64,000 bases of DNA from Siphonodentalium dalli (GCA_032622095.1 CP136068.1:149057365-149121364); one strand, 5' to 3'. Numbered from the stretch's first letter, positions 12,270 through 25,571 are shown. Numbers and translations: made by a program. Notes: generated by a model not told the origin, from the letters alone.

Positions 12270-12690
12270 CTGTCATGTCCACCAACTAAATTTTAGTTAC
12301 CCGTGACTAAATTTTAGTCAACTATTCACTAAACTATTGGGTCAAAATGCCTCCGGCTAAACAATTGGTAACACGAACTTGACTAACGAATTTTTAGTCA
12401 ATTCTTAAATAAACTATTGGGTTAAATTTATCTGACTAAACATTCGGTGACTAAATATACACTAACTAAAATGTGTTATCTCGTTTTCCTCCTACACAAT
12501 TTTAGTTAATTGTAACCCAACCAATTGGGTCAGAATTAATTAGTCACTCTTAACCCAATATTTAGTCAGCTTTTAACCCATTATGTAACTAATCATTGGA
12601 TTACATAAAGTAGACAAATGGAACTGGGTTATACAATTAACTAAATATTTATTAGTCTTCAACTAAAATTGAGTGATGTATGACTATATA
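12270..12690. repeat. foldback element built of ACTAAA/TTTAGT and TTGGGTT/AACCCAA motifs
   Basis: About 420 bp in which CTAAATTTTAGT, ACTATTGGGT and TTTAGTCAA recur many times. In the left half the order is ACTAAA then TTGGGT. In the right half the complements prevail (AACCCAA, AACCCAATATTTAGTC, TTAGTCTTCAACTAAAATTG), so the whole folds back on itself. No coding capacity. Confidence 0.7.
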
Positions 12691-13689
12691 AATAGGGTCA
12701 AAGGTGATTGAATATTGATTCAAAAGTGGGTAAATATGGTGTCAACATAGCATGTTTCAACACTTACAAAAGTCTGAAAAACAACAAAATAGCTATATCT
12801 AACGTACAATCATATAACTGTGAAATGTATTATGTGTATATTGTGTATATGTGTATATTGAAATAAACTATCCTATCCTATCTAACTTATTTGGACGTCG
12901 GACAATTAAATATGTGTTTAGTAAAGATATAAAACAATAAACCTAAATGTTTTTGTTGTTTCTTTAATAATATACGTGTAAATACCCTTGTGATGTATAC
13001 AAAGACAAAATCATGAAAATAGAGGACATGGCCACGCGGCATTCATCAATTTGCAAATTGCATGGTTGTAAGATGATCATGATACATGGCGCACTCAGCA
13101 CTGCATACTAAATACCGAGTGATCAAAATTCATTAAATAGGGGTGAGAATTTAACATCTTGGGGGGGGGGGGTTCAGTCGGATAAAATCACCGAAAGTAG
13201 GAAATCATTGGACTTCCGGTAGGAACATTTCCAACCTATAGCCATTTCAGTCCGAAATGTTTACTGAAAGTAGTAATTCAATTATCTGACCTTCCGTTCG
13301 AAAACAAGTTAAAGAATTAAACTAACAGAATATATTTGAGTGTGTTCTTTGCCACTCGCGTACGGCAACTGAACGAACAGTATCCAAGACTCCAGATGAC
13401 AACGGATGGCAAAAATCAACTCTAATCGATAGCCGACCGATATGCCGGCCAGATATATGGTCATATAATGGCGATTTGTTATGTCTTATTGGCTTATATA
13501 ATGAACTAATTAAACGGACATGGCTCATTCTAACCTCCTATTTTTTTCTACGTAATTTGGAGCGATGGATACGATATGTCGATAAATAAATTAACTATTG
13601 ATATACCGGCTTCAATTTCACTGAGAAACACTTGCTAAAGTCACAGTAATTTTTCAGCCGTTTTCAACTTTGCGCCACAAGTCAGACAA

Positions 13690-13960
13690 ACGCTCTTTAT
13701 TGCTACCATATCAGCAATATAATACCACATAACGCTCTGTTCTGTTCCATGTCGTGCAAATGGCTGTTTTGTGTTTGGGACCCAAACACCGTATTCACAG
13801 TTGTATTTTTCATTACACCAATGCGTCTGTTTGTGTTACATAATGCTCGTAGAAAGTTAGTTAAGATATTTATCGACCTATTTCGATACTTAGAAAAATT
13901 CAAAAGCGAATAATAGTATGTGTATTTTGGAGCGCAAACCGCCATGTGACTTTAAGAAAA
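13690..13960. repeat. diverged repeat, related to 16910-17190
   Basis: Shared blocks with 16910-17190 in the same order: CAATGCGTCT, GCTC(G/A)TAGAAAGTTAGTT, TATCGACCTAT, TCGATAC and CGCCATGTGACTTTAA. The distal ends line up, so this is an old dispersed element present twice. Function unknown. Confidence 0.65.
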
Positions 13961-14311
13961 TGGCTATGCGTTCGTTCCTCGCGTGAAATTTACTTTTGGA
14001 GCACGAACGTCCTCGCTGTTGAGGTTCTCGATTCCTCGTGTAGTCGGCCAAGTCACTTACGCACATGGCGCTCAAAATATTCTTGTAAAAGCGACCACAT
14101 GCTCGAATCTACTTCGCGATTTGTGAGCTTCGCATTCGTGCGTACGTCAATATTTAACACATTTACCTTGATATATTCAGAAACAAATGGTTTGATGAAT
14201 ATAAAACTAAACAGTGATTCGTCTACTACATCACATCCGCGTCGCGGTTCACTCCTGTCCGCATTCCGTTTGACTTTATCGATGTACGATATGTTTGGAA
14301 ATACATTGAAC

Positions 14312-15410
14312 ATCTTGTTGACTAAAATCTCTACTCAACATGTTGAGTGATAATTTGCTGAACGGTTTGTATTCAACGGTTGAGTAACGAATATTCAACA
14401 ATGACAAACCAGGATATCTGATTCGGGTTTAATCAACACGTTGATTAAAAGTTTTAAGAACAATAACTCTATTTAACCCTTTACCCAACAAACCGGCCAA
14501 AACCGGCCAATTAAAGCTTCAACAGCCTAAAATATCTTCGGTCTGTCTCAATAGAACCATACAAATATGGATATCATTGGAACCGGCTCCTTGACCACAT
14601 TGTGATAGTTACAGTTATGCCCTGTGCCAATGCATTCTCTTATATATGCGAGTCGACCATAGGTCGCCTCGCATATATAAGAGAATGCATTGGCCTAAAA
14701 AAAAAAAAATCTTACATTCTTTAACAATTTTATAATTTTTAATGTGTTAAGCCAATGCATTCTCTTATATATGCGAGGCGACCTATGGTCGACTCGCATA
14801 TATAAGAGAATGCATTGGCACAGGGCCCTTCTGTTGGGTAAAGGGTTAAACACTGTGAATATAGTAATGGTAGTCATTTCGAGATGTTTAATCTAGGTTT
14901 CAAAATTAGTTTTGGATCTATAAATGCAACATTGAGATGGAAGGAGATGGCCGCATGGTTTGTCGGAACTCCACACGTTTACACCACACACAATCCAGAC
15001 ATATGAACCATATGATTAAAATATATCGCAGAATAATTTAATATTTTCCAACAAACCATTTTCGGATACTACATGTATATCGGGAATTTAATAAATTTCC
15101 AGATATTTTCGAATCTAATTCGGTGCCTATTCTGGATATATGACCCAATTCAGGTTAGAGAATTCTAACAACACATATATCATTATTCCTAGCCAACTCC
15201 TTTTCTTAACTGAAATATTTTCCAGTCAACTGTTGAGCAAAATCAATCGGTCGTTGAACGATTTCACTTTCAGTGTTGAGTGGAAATTTGACTCAACTGA
15301 ATGAGTATAAATAGTTTATTCAAGGTTTTACTCAACGTTACTATGGTACATAACTGTGCAGCTGTTGAGTACATGTTGAGTAAAAACTTACCCAACGAGA
15401 TTTAGAGTGT
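14312..15410. mobile_element. foldback element rich in ACTCAAC/GTTGAGT motifs, carrying a nested MITE
   Basis: The left part (AAATCTCTACTCAACATGTTGAG at about 14322) and right part (GTTGAGTAAAAACTTACCC then AACGAGATTTAGAGTG at about 15405) are inverted versions of each other. Both are studded with short TCAAC/GTTGA palindromes. The TTAA-flanked MITE at 14477-14845 sits inside, so it inserted later. About 370 bp between the MITE and the right part show no motif and may be the element's interior. Confidence 0.6.
14477..14845 (+). mobile_element. TTAA-MITE, complete copy A (piggyBac-like ends)
   Basis: A 369-bp element bounded by TTAA at 14473-14476 and 14846-14849. Its termini are CCCTTTACCCAACA and TGTTGGGTAAAGGG. 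TTAA target duplication plus CCC/GGG ends is the hallmark of piggyBac-type transposition. The interior has about 150 bp of left-end sequence and then two hairpins of about 72 bp. Each hairpin pairs CCAATGCATTCTCTTATATA with its complement around a loop containing TCGACCATAGGTCGCC. The second hairpin is the reverse complement of the first. It has no ORF, so it must have been mobilised in trans. Confidence 0.85.
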
Positions 15411-15987
15411 ATGTCTTTATTCGAGTTACTGGACAGGGAACTGGGGTATTAGTACCAAAACACCCAATTGATGAATGTTCCCTATATATGGTTCCACGTT
15501 TTCAAAAACATTATCCAGAAGTGTCTGCAGTGAAAGTTTTGCTGAATAAAATTAAATTTACCCCGAAATTCCGAAAGCGCTCGACTAAGATTTGGTTTAC
15601 TGATATCTGAATTTTCTCTTAACTACAGTAACTGTCACATTACAAGTAGGCAGTGCGTCTTCCATTGGTTTGTATATTTTCGATATTGACTAACTTTTAA
15701 TTAATTAGACTAGCCCTGGTAAGGAAAACTCTAACTGTTATAGCGTAATCAATGTGCGGTTTACTGACGCCCACACGTTGGCCCATAGGATGACCAGCAC
15801 GGTAATAACTTAAATGTGGTTCAGTCTTGCAGTTATAATAAATTAATAGTAATATGTCCCTTTCTGGGTGTGCATTTTTTCTACGCTGCCTAATTTCAAC
15901 ACAGAATGTGGGGTATTTCAAAGAATTTACACATTGATTATAGAAAATGTTATATATTTAAGATAATAAACACTTAATTTCTTAAGG

Positions 15988-16110
15988 GGAGCGGATAGTT
16001 CAGTTGGTCTATGGCCCGATATCTGTCGAATGTTTGAATTCGACGACATGGTATCGATGGGACTTTGTGTCGCAATCTAAAGTATTCCCAGTGCAATAGA
16101 CATCACGAAT
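15988..16110 (+). repeat. possible tRNA-derived SINE head
   Basis: TAGTTCAGTTGG (15996-16007) fits the RNA polymerase III A box, and GTTTGAATTC (16032-16041) resembles a B box with one or two changes. The spacing of about 35 bp is that of a tRNA gene. The sequence does not fold into a proper cloverleaf, so it is not called a tRNA. It could be a degenerate SINE or chance. Confidence 0.4.
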
Positions 16111-16383
16111 CAACCATCGATGCCCCGGACAGTGTCCTGAGAGTTTAAACAAAATATTCTCATACAAATTTGAAATATACGTTGTACTATTGAAGGACAG
16201 AAGACAAGAATATATCTAAAACTCCAAAACGTGCAGGTGCTAAGACCGATACAACCAAGTGCCGAACACTCAGGTGCTGGAACGTCCTGAAAACCATGCA
16301 GGTGCCGAAATGCCGAGATGCCAAACGTACTGCACCCTCCATAAAACAATGCCTTAGTAACATATGTTACAAGTTACTCACAC

Positions 16384-16553
16384 GCAAGCCTTGGAATAGT
16401 GTGCCTGTCATTTGCAGAATGAGGTCCCCAGAGGGTGAATTTGGATATGCTACCCCGCATAGCGGGCTAGCATCACCAAATTCACCCTATGAGGACCTCA
16501 TTCTGCTTACACCTCAGCAGAAATGACTGACACACTATTTCGAGGCTTGCTCA
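16384..16553. mobile_element. foldback MITE, family G, copy 1
   Basis: Ends GCAAGCCTTGGAATAGTG and CACTATTTCGAGGCTTGC are inverted repeats. Inside, GCAGAATGAGGTCCCCAGAG and GGGTGAATTTGG have a complementary copy after a GCATAGCGGGCTAGC centre. Related copies are at 28629-28740 and 38875-39070. The element is about 170 bp and non-coding. Confidence 0.8.
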
Positions 16554-16909
16554 CACGTGTTGATGGACCTGGCGTGTATTATTTTGAGGGTGACTTTAGC
16601 AGTGGTGTATATGAGTCTAGTAGAAGTGTTCAGTGTTTGATAAGAGGCATCTCAAAACCTACATACGCGGAAGATTTCCAAACAAATTCGTCGGTATAGA
16701 GCTTGAAAAAATGGATGTATTTTAAAAATATTTTTCGAGAAATTTGAGATCGTTTCGAATTTTAATTCCGTTTTTTAATTGCACATGTATGCCATGGAAA
16801 GAACATCTATAGCTGGCATCGCTCTGAAACGTGCATGCCACTACGCGTTTTGACGATTAAAATAAAGAAAAAGCAGTATATGAAATGTTATTAATTGTCT
16901 TCGCATGTT

Positions 16910-17190
16910 AATGTAACGCATTGTACCTTTTCCAGACCAGAAGTCGCGCGTTATTCCGTTTCCTATTCTATATTTGCAATGGATACACATGTTGCAGTAT
17001 TTGGTGGGGAACCATTCACTGTGTTCGAAGTATTTGGTTTACTTCAATGCGTCTTTCCGTAACACGTACTGCTCATAGAAAGTTAGTTCAGATAATTATC
17101 GACCTATGTCGATACCGGGAAAAAATCGTAAGAGAATAGCGAAAAATATGGGGGGAATTTTTGAGCTGAAAAACGCCATGTGACTTTAAC
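16910..17190. repeat. diverged repeat, related to 13690-13960
   Basis: Second member of the dispersed pair described at 13690. It retains CAATGCGTCT, TAGAAAGTTAGTTCAGAT, ATCGACCTATGTCGATAC and CGCCATGTGACTTTAA. Confidence 0.65.
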
Positions 17191-17221
17191 TTTTCTATTT
17201 TGAATACTCATTGACGAGTAG

Positions 17222-17328
17222 CTCTCTTAGGACATGTTTAGATAGTAATTCAACAAATGGCCATGTGGCGTTTCATGGCCATGCGCCATTTGTTGAACTT
17301 CGCATCTGAACATGTCCTCCTAAGAGAG
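17222..17328. repeat. inverted repeat (foldback)
   Basis: CTCTCTTAGGACATGTT and CAACAAATGGCCATG pair with CATGCGCCATTTGTTGAA and AACATGTCCTCCTAAGAGAG. It is an imperfect foldback of about 105 bp, immediately downstream of the repeat ending near 17190. Confidence 0.7.
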
Positions 17329-17893
17329 TGCATAATGATGTTCTTGTGTAATAATAGTCGATTCCATAGTATATTTATAACTAAATCGGATAGTTCATTT
17401 AGTATTAAAAGGGTTAAAGTCGGTTTATCTCTTCCATGCGTTGTCTTTATATAGTGTGTATAAATAACTAAATTTGAGTCAAAGAAACCAAACAACAGTA
17501 GTTTCTGTCACTCGTAAATCATTGTTTTCTCAGATTATTTTCTATGAATTGGGACAGACATTGTCGTTATGTTTAGAACATTACAACAGTTCTTGATTAG
17601 AAATATATCTTTTAATAACACTTTTAAGTGAGATACCAGATATTTCCCTTCTGTGTTTTATAATAAATATCGACACGTTCCTTGAATAGGAGTTGCATGT
17701 ACAAAGACATTTTGCTGTCGGAAACGCTGCGGGAATAGATAGATCAAACTGTAACAACAACTCAGTTTGAGTATAAAATACTTGGTAGCCGCTGAAGGAC
17801 CACACACCACCGACATAGTGGCATACGTGTCCATACGTGACCCACTTAATACTTTATAAATATTTTATCTGAATTTGTAATCGTGTGTATTAA

Positions 17894-18288
17894 CCCTTTA
17901 CCCAACATAATGGCCCTGTGCCAATGCATTCTTTTATATATGCGAGTCGACCATAGGTCGCCTCGCATATATATAAGAGAATGCACTGGCTTAACACATT
18001 AAAAATTATAAAATTGTTAAAGAATGTAAGAAAAAATGGTAAAAAGTGTTAAAAAACAGATTTATTTTAGGCCAATGCATTCTCTTATATATGCGAGGCG
18101 ACCTATGGTCGACTCGCATATATAAGAGAATGCATTGGCACAGGGCATAACTGTAACCATCACAATGTAGTCAATGAGCCGGTTCCAATGATATCCATAT
18201 TTGTATGGTTTTATTGAGACAGACCCAAGATAATTTAGGCTGTTGCAGCTTTATTTGGCCGTTCTTGGCCGGTTTGTTAGGTAAAGGG
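17894..18288 (-). mobile_element. TTAA-MITE, complete copy B
   Basis: A 395-bp element with flanking TTAA at 17890-17893 and 18289-18292. Termini are CCCTTTACCCAACAT and GTTAGGTAAAGGG. It is inverted relative to copy A: the unique arm carrying CATCACAATGTAGTCAATGA lies on the right. Both internal hairpins are present, with one arm mutated (ATTCTTTTATATATGC) and a spacer containing AATTGTTAAAGAATGTAAG. Confidence 0.85.
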
Positions 18289-18582
18289 TTAACTGAAATA
18301 TTTAAAATGTGTGTCAGGTCGTAAGATCGAAAACGTGGGTGTTATTTATTTGATACAATCATGTTTTGTCATCTCTGTGTTGCTCGCACGGTACTAATCA
18401 GTTAACATATACAGAAACGACGAGGTATCTCCAATCTGTCCCCCGGGTTAATAACCACCACGTGACTACGTGCGATGATCATACGGTAACACTTTGTATA
18501 CTCCAGCACGTATATCGCTGAATAACCATCTGTCTCTATTCAATTCTGTCACTTGTGAGCCACTGTCAACGAAGGTACGAAA

Positions 18583-18679
18583 ATGAAGAATGGTTGTGTT
18601 CTAGCCTTGGCCGCCATGTTGACGGTACAGCTCGTATGCTCGTTTGGTGAAGATGGTGGGACCTATGATATCGAGGTTG
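18583..18679 (+). CDS. candidate first coding exon with signal peptide
   Basis: An ATG at 18583 opens a 32-residue reading: MKNGCVLALAAMLTVQLVCS followed by FGEDGGTYDIEV. Residues 5-18 form a hydrophobic core after a lysine-containing start, with a plausible cleavage site after VCS. That is a typical signal peptide. The frame stops 13 bases after the proposed donor GTTG/GTATAT (GT at 18680), so the coding sequence must be spliced. Splicing at 18679 leaves phase 1. The exon at 46190 begins with the two bases that complete a codon (G plus AT, Asp) and then continues an acidic, Cys-containing frame. This linkage is attractive but unproven: the donor is not strong and the intron would be 27.5 kb. 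Confidence 0.45.
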
Positions 18680-20384
18680 GTATATAACAATATAATGTAA
18701 ACAACATGGCGCTTGGCGGGCATTGTTTGGAACTGGTTGAGAATTGTGACTTTATTATGTATTTGTCATATTAACTGACCATCGGAGCAATGGAATAATT
18801 ATGCCAATCATGGGATCACCGCCCCCTCCGATACCTTAAATTTCGATTTTACAGAACGAGGTATAACACACAAAAAACACACACAGCCACTCCACGTATA
18901 CCTATTCACCTCACACATTAGCGGTCATTGTATATCTGAATCCCACAATGAACTCCACACCCATGACCATATATACACTCCTTGTATAACTATTCACACC
19001 ATTCGTGATTATACTTCTTGTATAGCTATTCACCTCAACTATGACCACAAAATCACTCCCTGACTACCAATTTTACATTCAACATGTATTAAGTTGATCA
19101 ATGTTGATCAATGTTAACGCTAATTGGCGACAGTCGCCACATAAATTGGTCCCCCTCAGATCTGTTTCGAAGTCTTGCCTATTTCCGTTCAGAATCTCAA
19201 AAGAAGCTTTTGGCAAAATTCCATACTGCATTCTGTAAAATGAATTTGTCTTGTCCCATACGGTACTGTGACAACAATAAATAGAACTTTCAGTTTTCAC
19301 TTGATTAATAACAAAGCGAGTCACAATTTGCTACCTTTTCGGAACAGCAGAGAATAATTTTTGGGATATTTGTGAAAAATCAACGTTTTGGTGGATCAAA
19401 AATGATAGTATTCAATATATATAAGACAGAATAGTCAACTTTAGTAATAAACTACAACTTATATGTGGTTGCGTGCCATATAATGCGTGGCACGCCGGGG
19501 AAATATTTACCATTTTCCACATTTAGGTCGCCATATTTGCAGCCATTTTGAGCCTAATCGTACTAATGATCTGGAATATGTACAAAGAAATACTTTACTT
19601 ATATATCACAGTTCTGACCACTGTCTTGATGAAATATGACTAGAATTCCCAATGATGATTTTTGGTAAAATTTTATACCGTAAAGTCGAATTTTTGAGGG
19701 TTCAGAAAAGGCGGCGACCCCATGGATATTATATTTCAGTGCTTCAATTGTCAGTTAGCATGAACAATACAACATAAAGTCACAATTCTCAACCAGCACC
19801 AAACAGCAGGAACTGATTTTAAAGATATTAGTGAACACACATAAAATGGTCCATTTCCGGCTGCCATTTTGGCGGCCATCTTGGATGGTGAGTTCCAATT
19901 CTGCCCTATGAAGGTGGATTTTTATCTTATCTTCACAAAAATGTATACATTTGTTTGCATATGACAAGATTTTCTCACTATAATTTGCACCAAACTGACT
20001 TAGTGACTCGTCTGAAAAAACGTCGGCCATGTTGGGCGCCATCTTGAGTATAACTGAAAGCTGGAACTGGCTGGATTATAATCAGAGATATAGTGGACAA
20101 GATATGTGCGAAGTTGTGTGCTTTAATCCGGAAGTAAACGATTATTCGCTTATTGTGCGTTAAACGACTCCACTAACAAGTCCAGACCAGTGTACATGTA
20201 ATTACAAGAAAACCATAATCACTCAAGATCATATATTATATACCGATGATTGTAGTTATAGAATCTTTTTCATTTCTGTTATTTGTAATTGGCGCAGCTT
20301 ATAACAAACCAAAAATCAACATTATTGACATAACGTAAACGCCAATAAACGAAATTGAAATTCTCAACTACACCTTTTACCGTG

Positions 20385-20432
20385 CTCGGCCTCGGGGTCG
20401 CACTACAGCTCGGCCTCGGGGTCGCACTACAA
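20385..20432 (+). repeat. 24-bp tandem duplication
   Basis: CTCGGCCTCGGGGTCGCACTACA occurs twice back to back, in a local GC-rich patch within AT-rich DNA. Confidence 0.9.
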
Positions 20433-22883
20433 CTTTGAATGTGTCCCAATAATTAACATTATATAAATAGAACCCCCAGCGCTATGGCAGCGCCCAGGCG
20501 AAACAAGAATCTGTACATTAGTATACACGCGGCGCGCGTAATTAATATTGTCGGTGGTATTGCGGGGATTTTCAGTGAGTCGCGATGATTCGGTGTGATT
20601 AATAGTGAGCCATACATAATCTCCATGATTCACTGTGAATCCTGGTGGCCCGCAGTTGACATAGTTCCCCAGGTGTTGAGTGTATTTTTATCGCAAACTC
20701 TTTATGTATTGTATATGCTATTTCCTGGTTATATTTTGATATTGGGATCCACGCAGAAGAACATATAATATGACCATATTTTAGCATAATTAACGAACCA
20801 CAGTTAAACCACGCACAACGGTATAGGTATGTGACTTGTGATTTTCAAATTATTATCAAAAGCTAGTGATATATTCGTATTCCCATCAAATAATATTCCA
20901 TTATATTTATTGACGCTGGGGGAGCTATCCTATTGATATAGTAGATAGAGAAGCTGGTTTGTTCTTGCATGCTCATTTCCAAACTACAACTACAAGGCCT
21001 ATAGTTCAATCCACTCGCCACGCTGAACTGACCACTGTCATTACGTATATGTTGGTCAACTGAATCTACCATTTGCTATTGAAGAGTTTTGTCGGTTACT
21101 TTTCATTCTGGTTTTACACATATCTAGCCAATTTCCAAATGAATATCGACAGTTCGGTTTCTCAGTATAATGCAAAAAGTTAAATTTGTACAGAGAGAAG
21201 TCGTAACTAAAACAAATGAGTGAATTACCCGCAGTGTCTGTGCGTTCGGACCAGTGTAGCGGGGGACTGACATCTTTATTTGGTTCATGTCTCCTATAAC
21301 ATGTCATCATGTCGACGTCAACGAATCTCGAAGAACAAAGTAATCGTGTAGTGTTCTCCATTGACCTAATCTTCTGCTAGCTGTGTTCGTTGTTCGTAAT
21401 TATGTGTTCGTTGTCGATGCATAAACATATTAATATATATATGGATTATTAAATGACTATGTAGTCTGATGGTAGGGCATAACAATTAATTCCATATTTA
21501 AAACATTTCATTTCTTTTCGCGCGGTAATCTCTGCAGTTCGGAAACACATTTATTTAGCCCATTATCTTTTGTTAACCTGTTCCGAGTTTGTGTAAAAAC
21601 ATATATCTCTTCATTTTGACCTCAGATATTGATAGTAGAATGGTTAGTGATTATTTATTTTTGGTCAGTTGTGACAGGTAATCCGTTTCGTGATAATTTG
21701 TCGGCCATTTTGAAAACCAAGATGGCGCCCAATCTCATTGTTATGAAAATTACCTGTTTTACTAAATCAATCGATGTGTTGTCAGCTCGGATTCGTTGGC
21801 AATACAATTTGGCTTCTTCGTGCATATAGGTTATGGTTTGTAGAAACATACACGTGAATGCAATTACTTGGATAGGAAATGCATAATTTGATAACTGTAC
21901 ACAAACTTTGGGGCAAACATGCGGGTTTTCACATAGGGGTACTTTTCTTTTGTGTTGTTTCCATACATAATACATGTTACATGCTATACACATATGGATA
22001 CACGTTAAGATGTCAAAAAAGAGTGTATTATGCGGCAGAACGGACGGAGACTGTGAGATAGTGAATCATCAATCGGTGATGTGATAATCATTTTATTAAA
22101 TTAGGTATTATTCGTTAGGTTTTATATTACATTAGCCATTAAATCGGTTTGTTTCTGCAATATAATTTTGAAAAAGAATGAATAAATTGTGATTTATTTG
22201 CTCAGTATAATGAGAGGTGCCGGAAAGTTTAAATGGAGTATGCCCATATAACTATAATGTCTAGGAGTTTCAACCGTTCATAACTATAGTAAGGACAATC
22301 GAAGAAAAAGTGATAAATAGTTTCCTTTGGTGCACCACAAGAGCATTTCGGCGAATCGGCAATACATGTATGTTTAATATGTTTATCAAAATTAAGATTG
22401 CTACAATTTGGCAGTTTAGCCTCTATTGGTATCCAACGAGGTATTATGGTGGCGGTTTCGGTACAGCAGACATCGCGATCAATGTTTGCTTTATATTATC
22501 TTAGATTAAGTTTGTGTTATTGTTTTCTGTTTCACTCTTCGTGGGGTCATCTAGAAATTTGGTTCTCTAGATAGGAAAATATATTACACGCAATAGCTCT
22601 GAATTCCCACGTTCTTGCATATCATTAATAAGGCGCCCCATTTGTGGACTTTCAAACAAACTCAAGTTAAACTATCAATTTTAAGGAAAACATCATTATC
22701 CTTTAGAACTAATGTGTGATATAGTACTATAACAACACCGATTTTCCCCACAATATGAGAGGTATATTCCAATTGTGTAAAACATGGTTTTATACAAATA
22801 AAAATAACTCTGCAGGTCGATAGTAAGTTTGACAGGAAATATTTGTAAAAACGCACTCCATTATCGAGCTCATACACCCAACT

Positions 22884-23115
22884 AGTTATGCCCTGTGCCA
22901 ATGCATTCTCTTATATATGCGAGTCGACCATAGGTCGCCTCGCATATATAAGAGAATCCATTGGCCTAACAAAAATCTTTTTTTACCATTTTTTCTTACA
23001 TTCTTTAACAATTTTAAATTTTTAATGTGTTAAGCCAATGCATTCTCTTATATATGCGAGGCGACCTATGGTCGACTCGCATATATAAGAGAATGCATTG
23101 GCACAGGGCATAACT
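22884..23115. mobile_element. palindromic MITE variant lacking TTAACCC ends
   Basis: Perfect inverted ends AGTTATGCCCTGTGCC and GGCACAGGGCATAACT enclose the same two CCAATGCATTCTCTTATATA hairpins and AT-rich spacer as the TTAA-MITEs. The unique arm and the CCCTTTACCC terminus are missing on both sides. No TTAA duplication adjoins it. It may be a deletion derivative, a gene-conversion product or a separate family sharing the hairpin core. Confidence 0.75.
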
Positions 23116-24920
23116 GTAACTGGGGTCAGTCTACCATCTGATATCAATACTCTGTGCAAGTAAATAATTTTAAAAAAAATCATTACATATTGTATTTGTT
23201 GGTAACCATTTCCGGAACTATTTGTTTGGAAGAAGAATCACCATAAAACAACATAATATCTGAACATAGGAATCAGTATTGAGTATTTACGTCTGCCAGA
23301 TTATTGGTTGAATAATATGTTATTGTTTCATGTCGTTTTGGTCCTTCACACGATACAATATAGTTCTGCAAATGCCCAGCAAACAAACTTAAATATGCAC
23401 ATTGTCACAATGTATTTACAGGCACCATATACCATGAGACAAATCCCCACGAACCAAGAGGTGACTAACGATAATGACTCGATGTGTGAGTATCCACAAC
23501 CCCAGAAAACACTCCATAACGGTGGTCTGGTAGATTGACCAATGGGAATACAGATCTACTAACATGAGATGAAAGATTATCAGGTTGACTTTGATAGGAT
23601 AGCTTTATATGCAATATGCACACTAAAATAACAAACATATTATCAATAATAATACAGGTATGTCGTGTATTCATCGGGGATGACATCGCGCTGTCAGTCT
23701 GTCTTCCTGTCATCCCCATTGGCGTTGGTATAGCTATTATGGTTGTTTAAATATGGTGTATGTAAGCGTTCATCTCCATGAGAGGGCACAGACTATCGTC
23801 GCAAGTGAAAATAATATCAAGAGTGTGTCACATGCAATGTTGAGTTTGATGGACACCAACCCGGACCATTGATCATAACAATAACTACAGTATGTTGAGT
23901 GGTTCACCGGGCAGGCAGTCTGTTGAGTGAGGTTTTCGGGAAATACCACGTACGGGGACTCTTTAAGTGTATTGCATGTGGGGTGGTGGGTTTTGTTGTT
24001 AATATACGTATACAATTTATAGTATGTACACTTTATAGATATCATGATTGCAGAATAGTTAAACAGTGCAGTCCGGACATACAATAGTTTCACATCTCAC
24101 ATTTTCAGAATATCTGTTTTTAACGAATGTCTTGTTTGACACGAAGTGTATTCTTCTTATAGCTTGCTCCACATGGTTGCGAATGCATGGTGGGGCAGCA
24201 ATGATGAACCCTACATGTATATATTGCACTATACTATATCCAACTGGAGGGGTCAGTGGTGCCATAGTCATGCGATCCTGGGGTGTGAGTGAGGTTTGGG
24301 TGGGGCTGTCGCACAATTTGGGCCCAATCCAATCGAATACCAATTCAAATGTTCAAAACCAACAAACAGAAACAGAACAGTCATAAACATATAAAACAAA
24401 AACGCTCGTTCCCAAAAAGCTTCCAATTTTGTCTAAATTTTAACTTGGCCAGTCGCTAGAATTTCAAATTAATAAAACAGTAGTGTCATGTGAGTGATCA
24501 GTTGGCGCTGACAAAATAAATGTGTGCTGGAGTATCGTTATTTATGAACTAACTCTTGTTTTCGATTAAGGTTAAGCAGTTATGCGTAGCGCGTTATATA
24601 ACATTTATCTTCAAACTTTTCGGCATTTCAACGTTTTTAATTGGCTATTCGCAACTGATCACGCATCGCGTGGGACTGATCTATTCGACCCGTGTTGGTG
24701 TTGGTTTTAGTTTCACTTCTGTTCAATGCTCAATACTGTTGATTTGTCTGGTTACTTGTTCATTGATTATTAGTATATAGTACGGTAATTGTCAATGCAG
24801 TCATACCCGAAGGAATTATGATACGGCACCGAAATTTCAGGATTGCTCAATTCTGCGGCAAATCTGACTCGCGAGCAATATAGCTAGCGAGTCCGAATGC
24901 TAAGAACGATTGCTCAACAC

Positions 24921-25571
24921 TGCGGGTGCCTTTATCGACTGAGCTCTGGTCTTCCTCACGTCAGCGGGGGCCTTTATCGACTGAGCTCTGGTATTCCTCA
25001 AGTATGCGGGGGCCTTTATCGACTGAGCTCTGGTATTCCTCACGTATGCGGGGCCTTTATCGACTGAGCTCTGGTCTTCCTCACGTCTGCGGGTGCCTTT
25101 ATCGACTGAGCTCTGGTATTCCTCAAGTATGCGGGGGCCTTTATCGACTGAGCTCTGGTCTTCCTCACGTCTGCGGGGGCCTTTATCGACTGAGCTCTGG
25201 TATTCCTCACGTCTGCGGGTGCCTTTATCGACTGAGCTCTGGTATTCCTCACGTATGCGGGGGCCTTTATCGACTGAGCTCTGGTCTTCCTCACGTCTGC
25301 GGGGGCCTTTATCGACTGAGCTCTGGTATTCCTCAAGTATGCGGGGGCCTTTATCGACTCAGCTCTGGTATTCCTCACGTCTGCGGGGGCCTTTATCGAC
25401 TCAGCTCTGGTATTCATCACGTCTGCGGGGGCCTTTATCGACTGAGCTCTGGTATTCCTCAAGTATGCGGGGGCCTTTATCGACTCAGCTCTGGTATTCC
25501 TCAAGTATGCGGGGGCCTTTATCGACTCAGCTCTGGTATTCCTCAAGTATGCGGGGGCCTTTATCGACTCA
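24921..25571 (+). repeat. 42-bp tandem array, part 1 (about 15.5 units)
   Basis: The unit runs GGGGGCCTTTATCGACTGAG then CTCTGGTATTCCTCAAGTATGC. Variable sites are G/C in CGACT(G/C)AG, A/C in GTAT/GTCT and CAAGTATG/CACGTCTG. Because 42 is divisible by 3, several frames stay open on both strands, giving spurious repetitive ORFs of up to about 267 codons. The last three units all have the CAGCTCTGG...CAAGTATGC variant. The array stops exactly at CGACTCA, where CACTGTTAAAA begins. The same repeat resumes in the same orientation at 43396. Confidence 0.95.

Larger units (their letters stand above)
18692..24920. other. long non-coding stretch
   Basis: No supported gene in over 6 kb. It contains blocks rich in GGCCATTTTG/CAAGATGGCG (19500-20050, 21690-21740) and a 24-bp tandem pair at 20385-20432. 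A palindromic MITE variant lies at 22884-23115, and the rest is unique AT-rich DNA. If the three-exon model in this window holds, this is part of the first intron. Confidence 0.55.

Noticed and set aside
15988-16060. Functional tRNA gene
   Set aside because: A- and B-box-like sequences are present, but acceptor and anticodon stems do not form.
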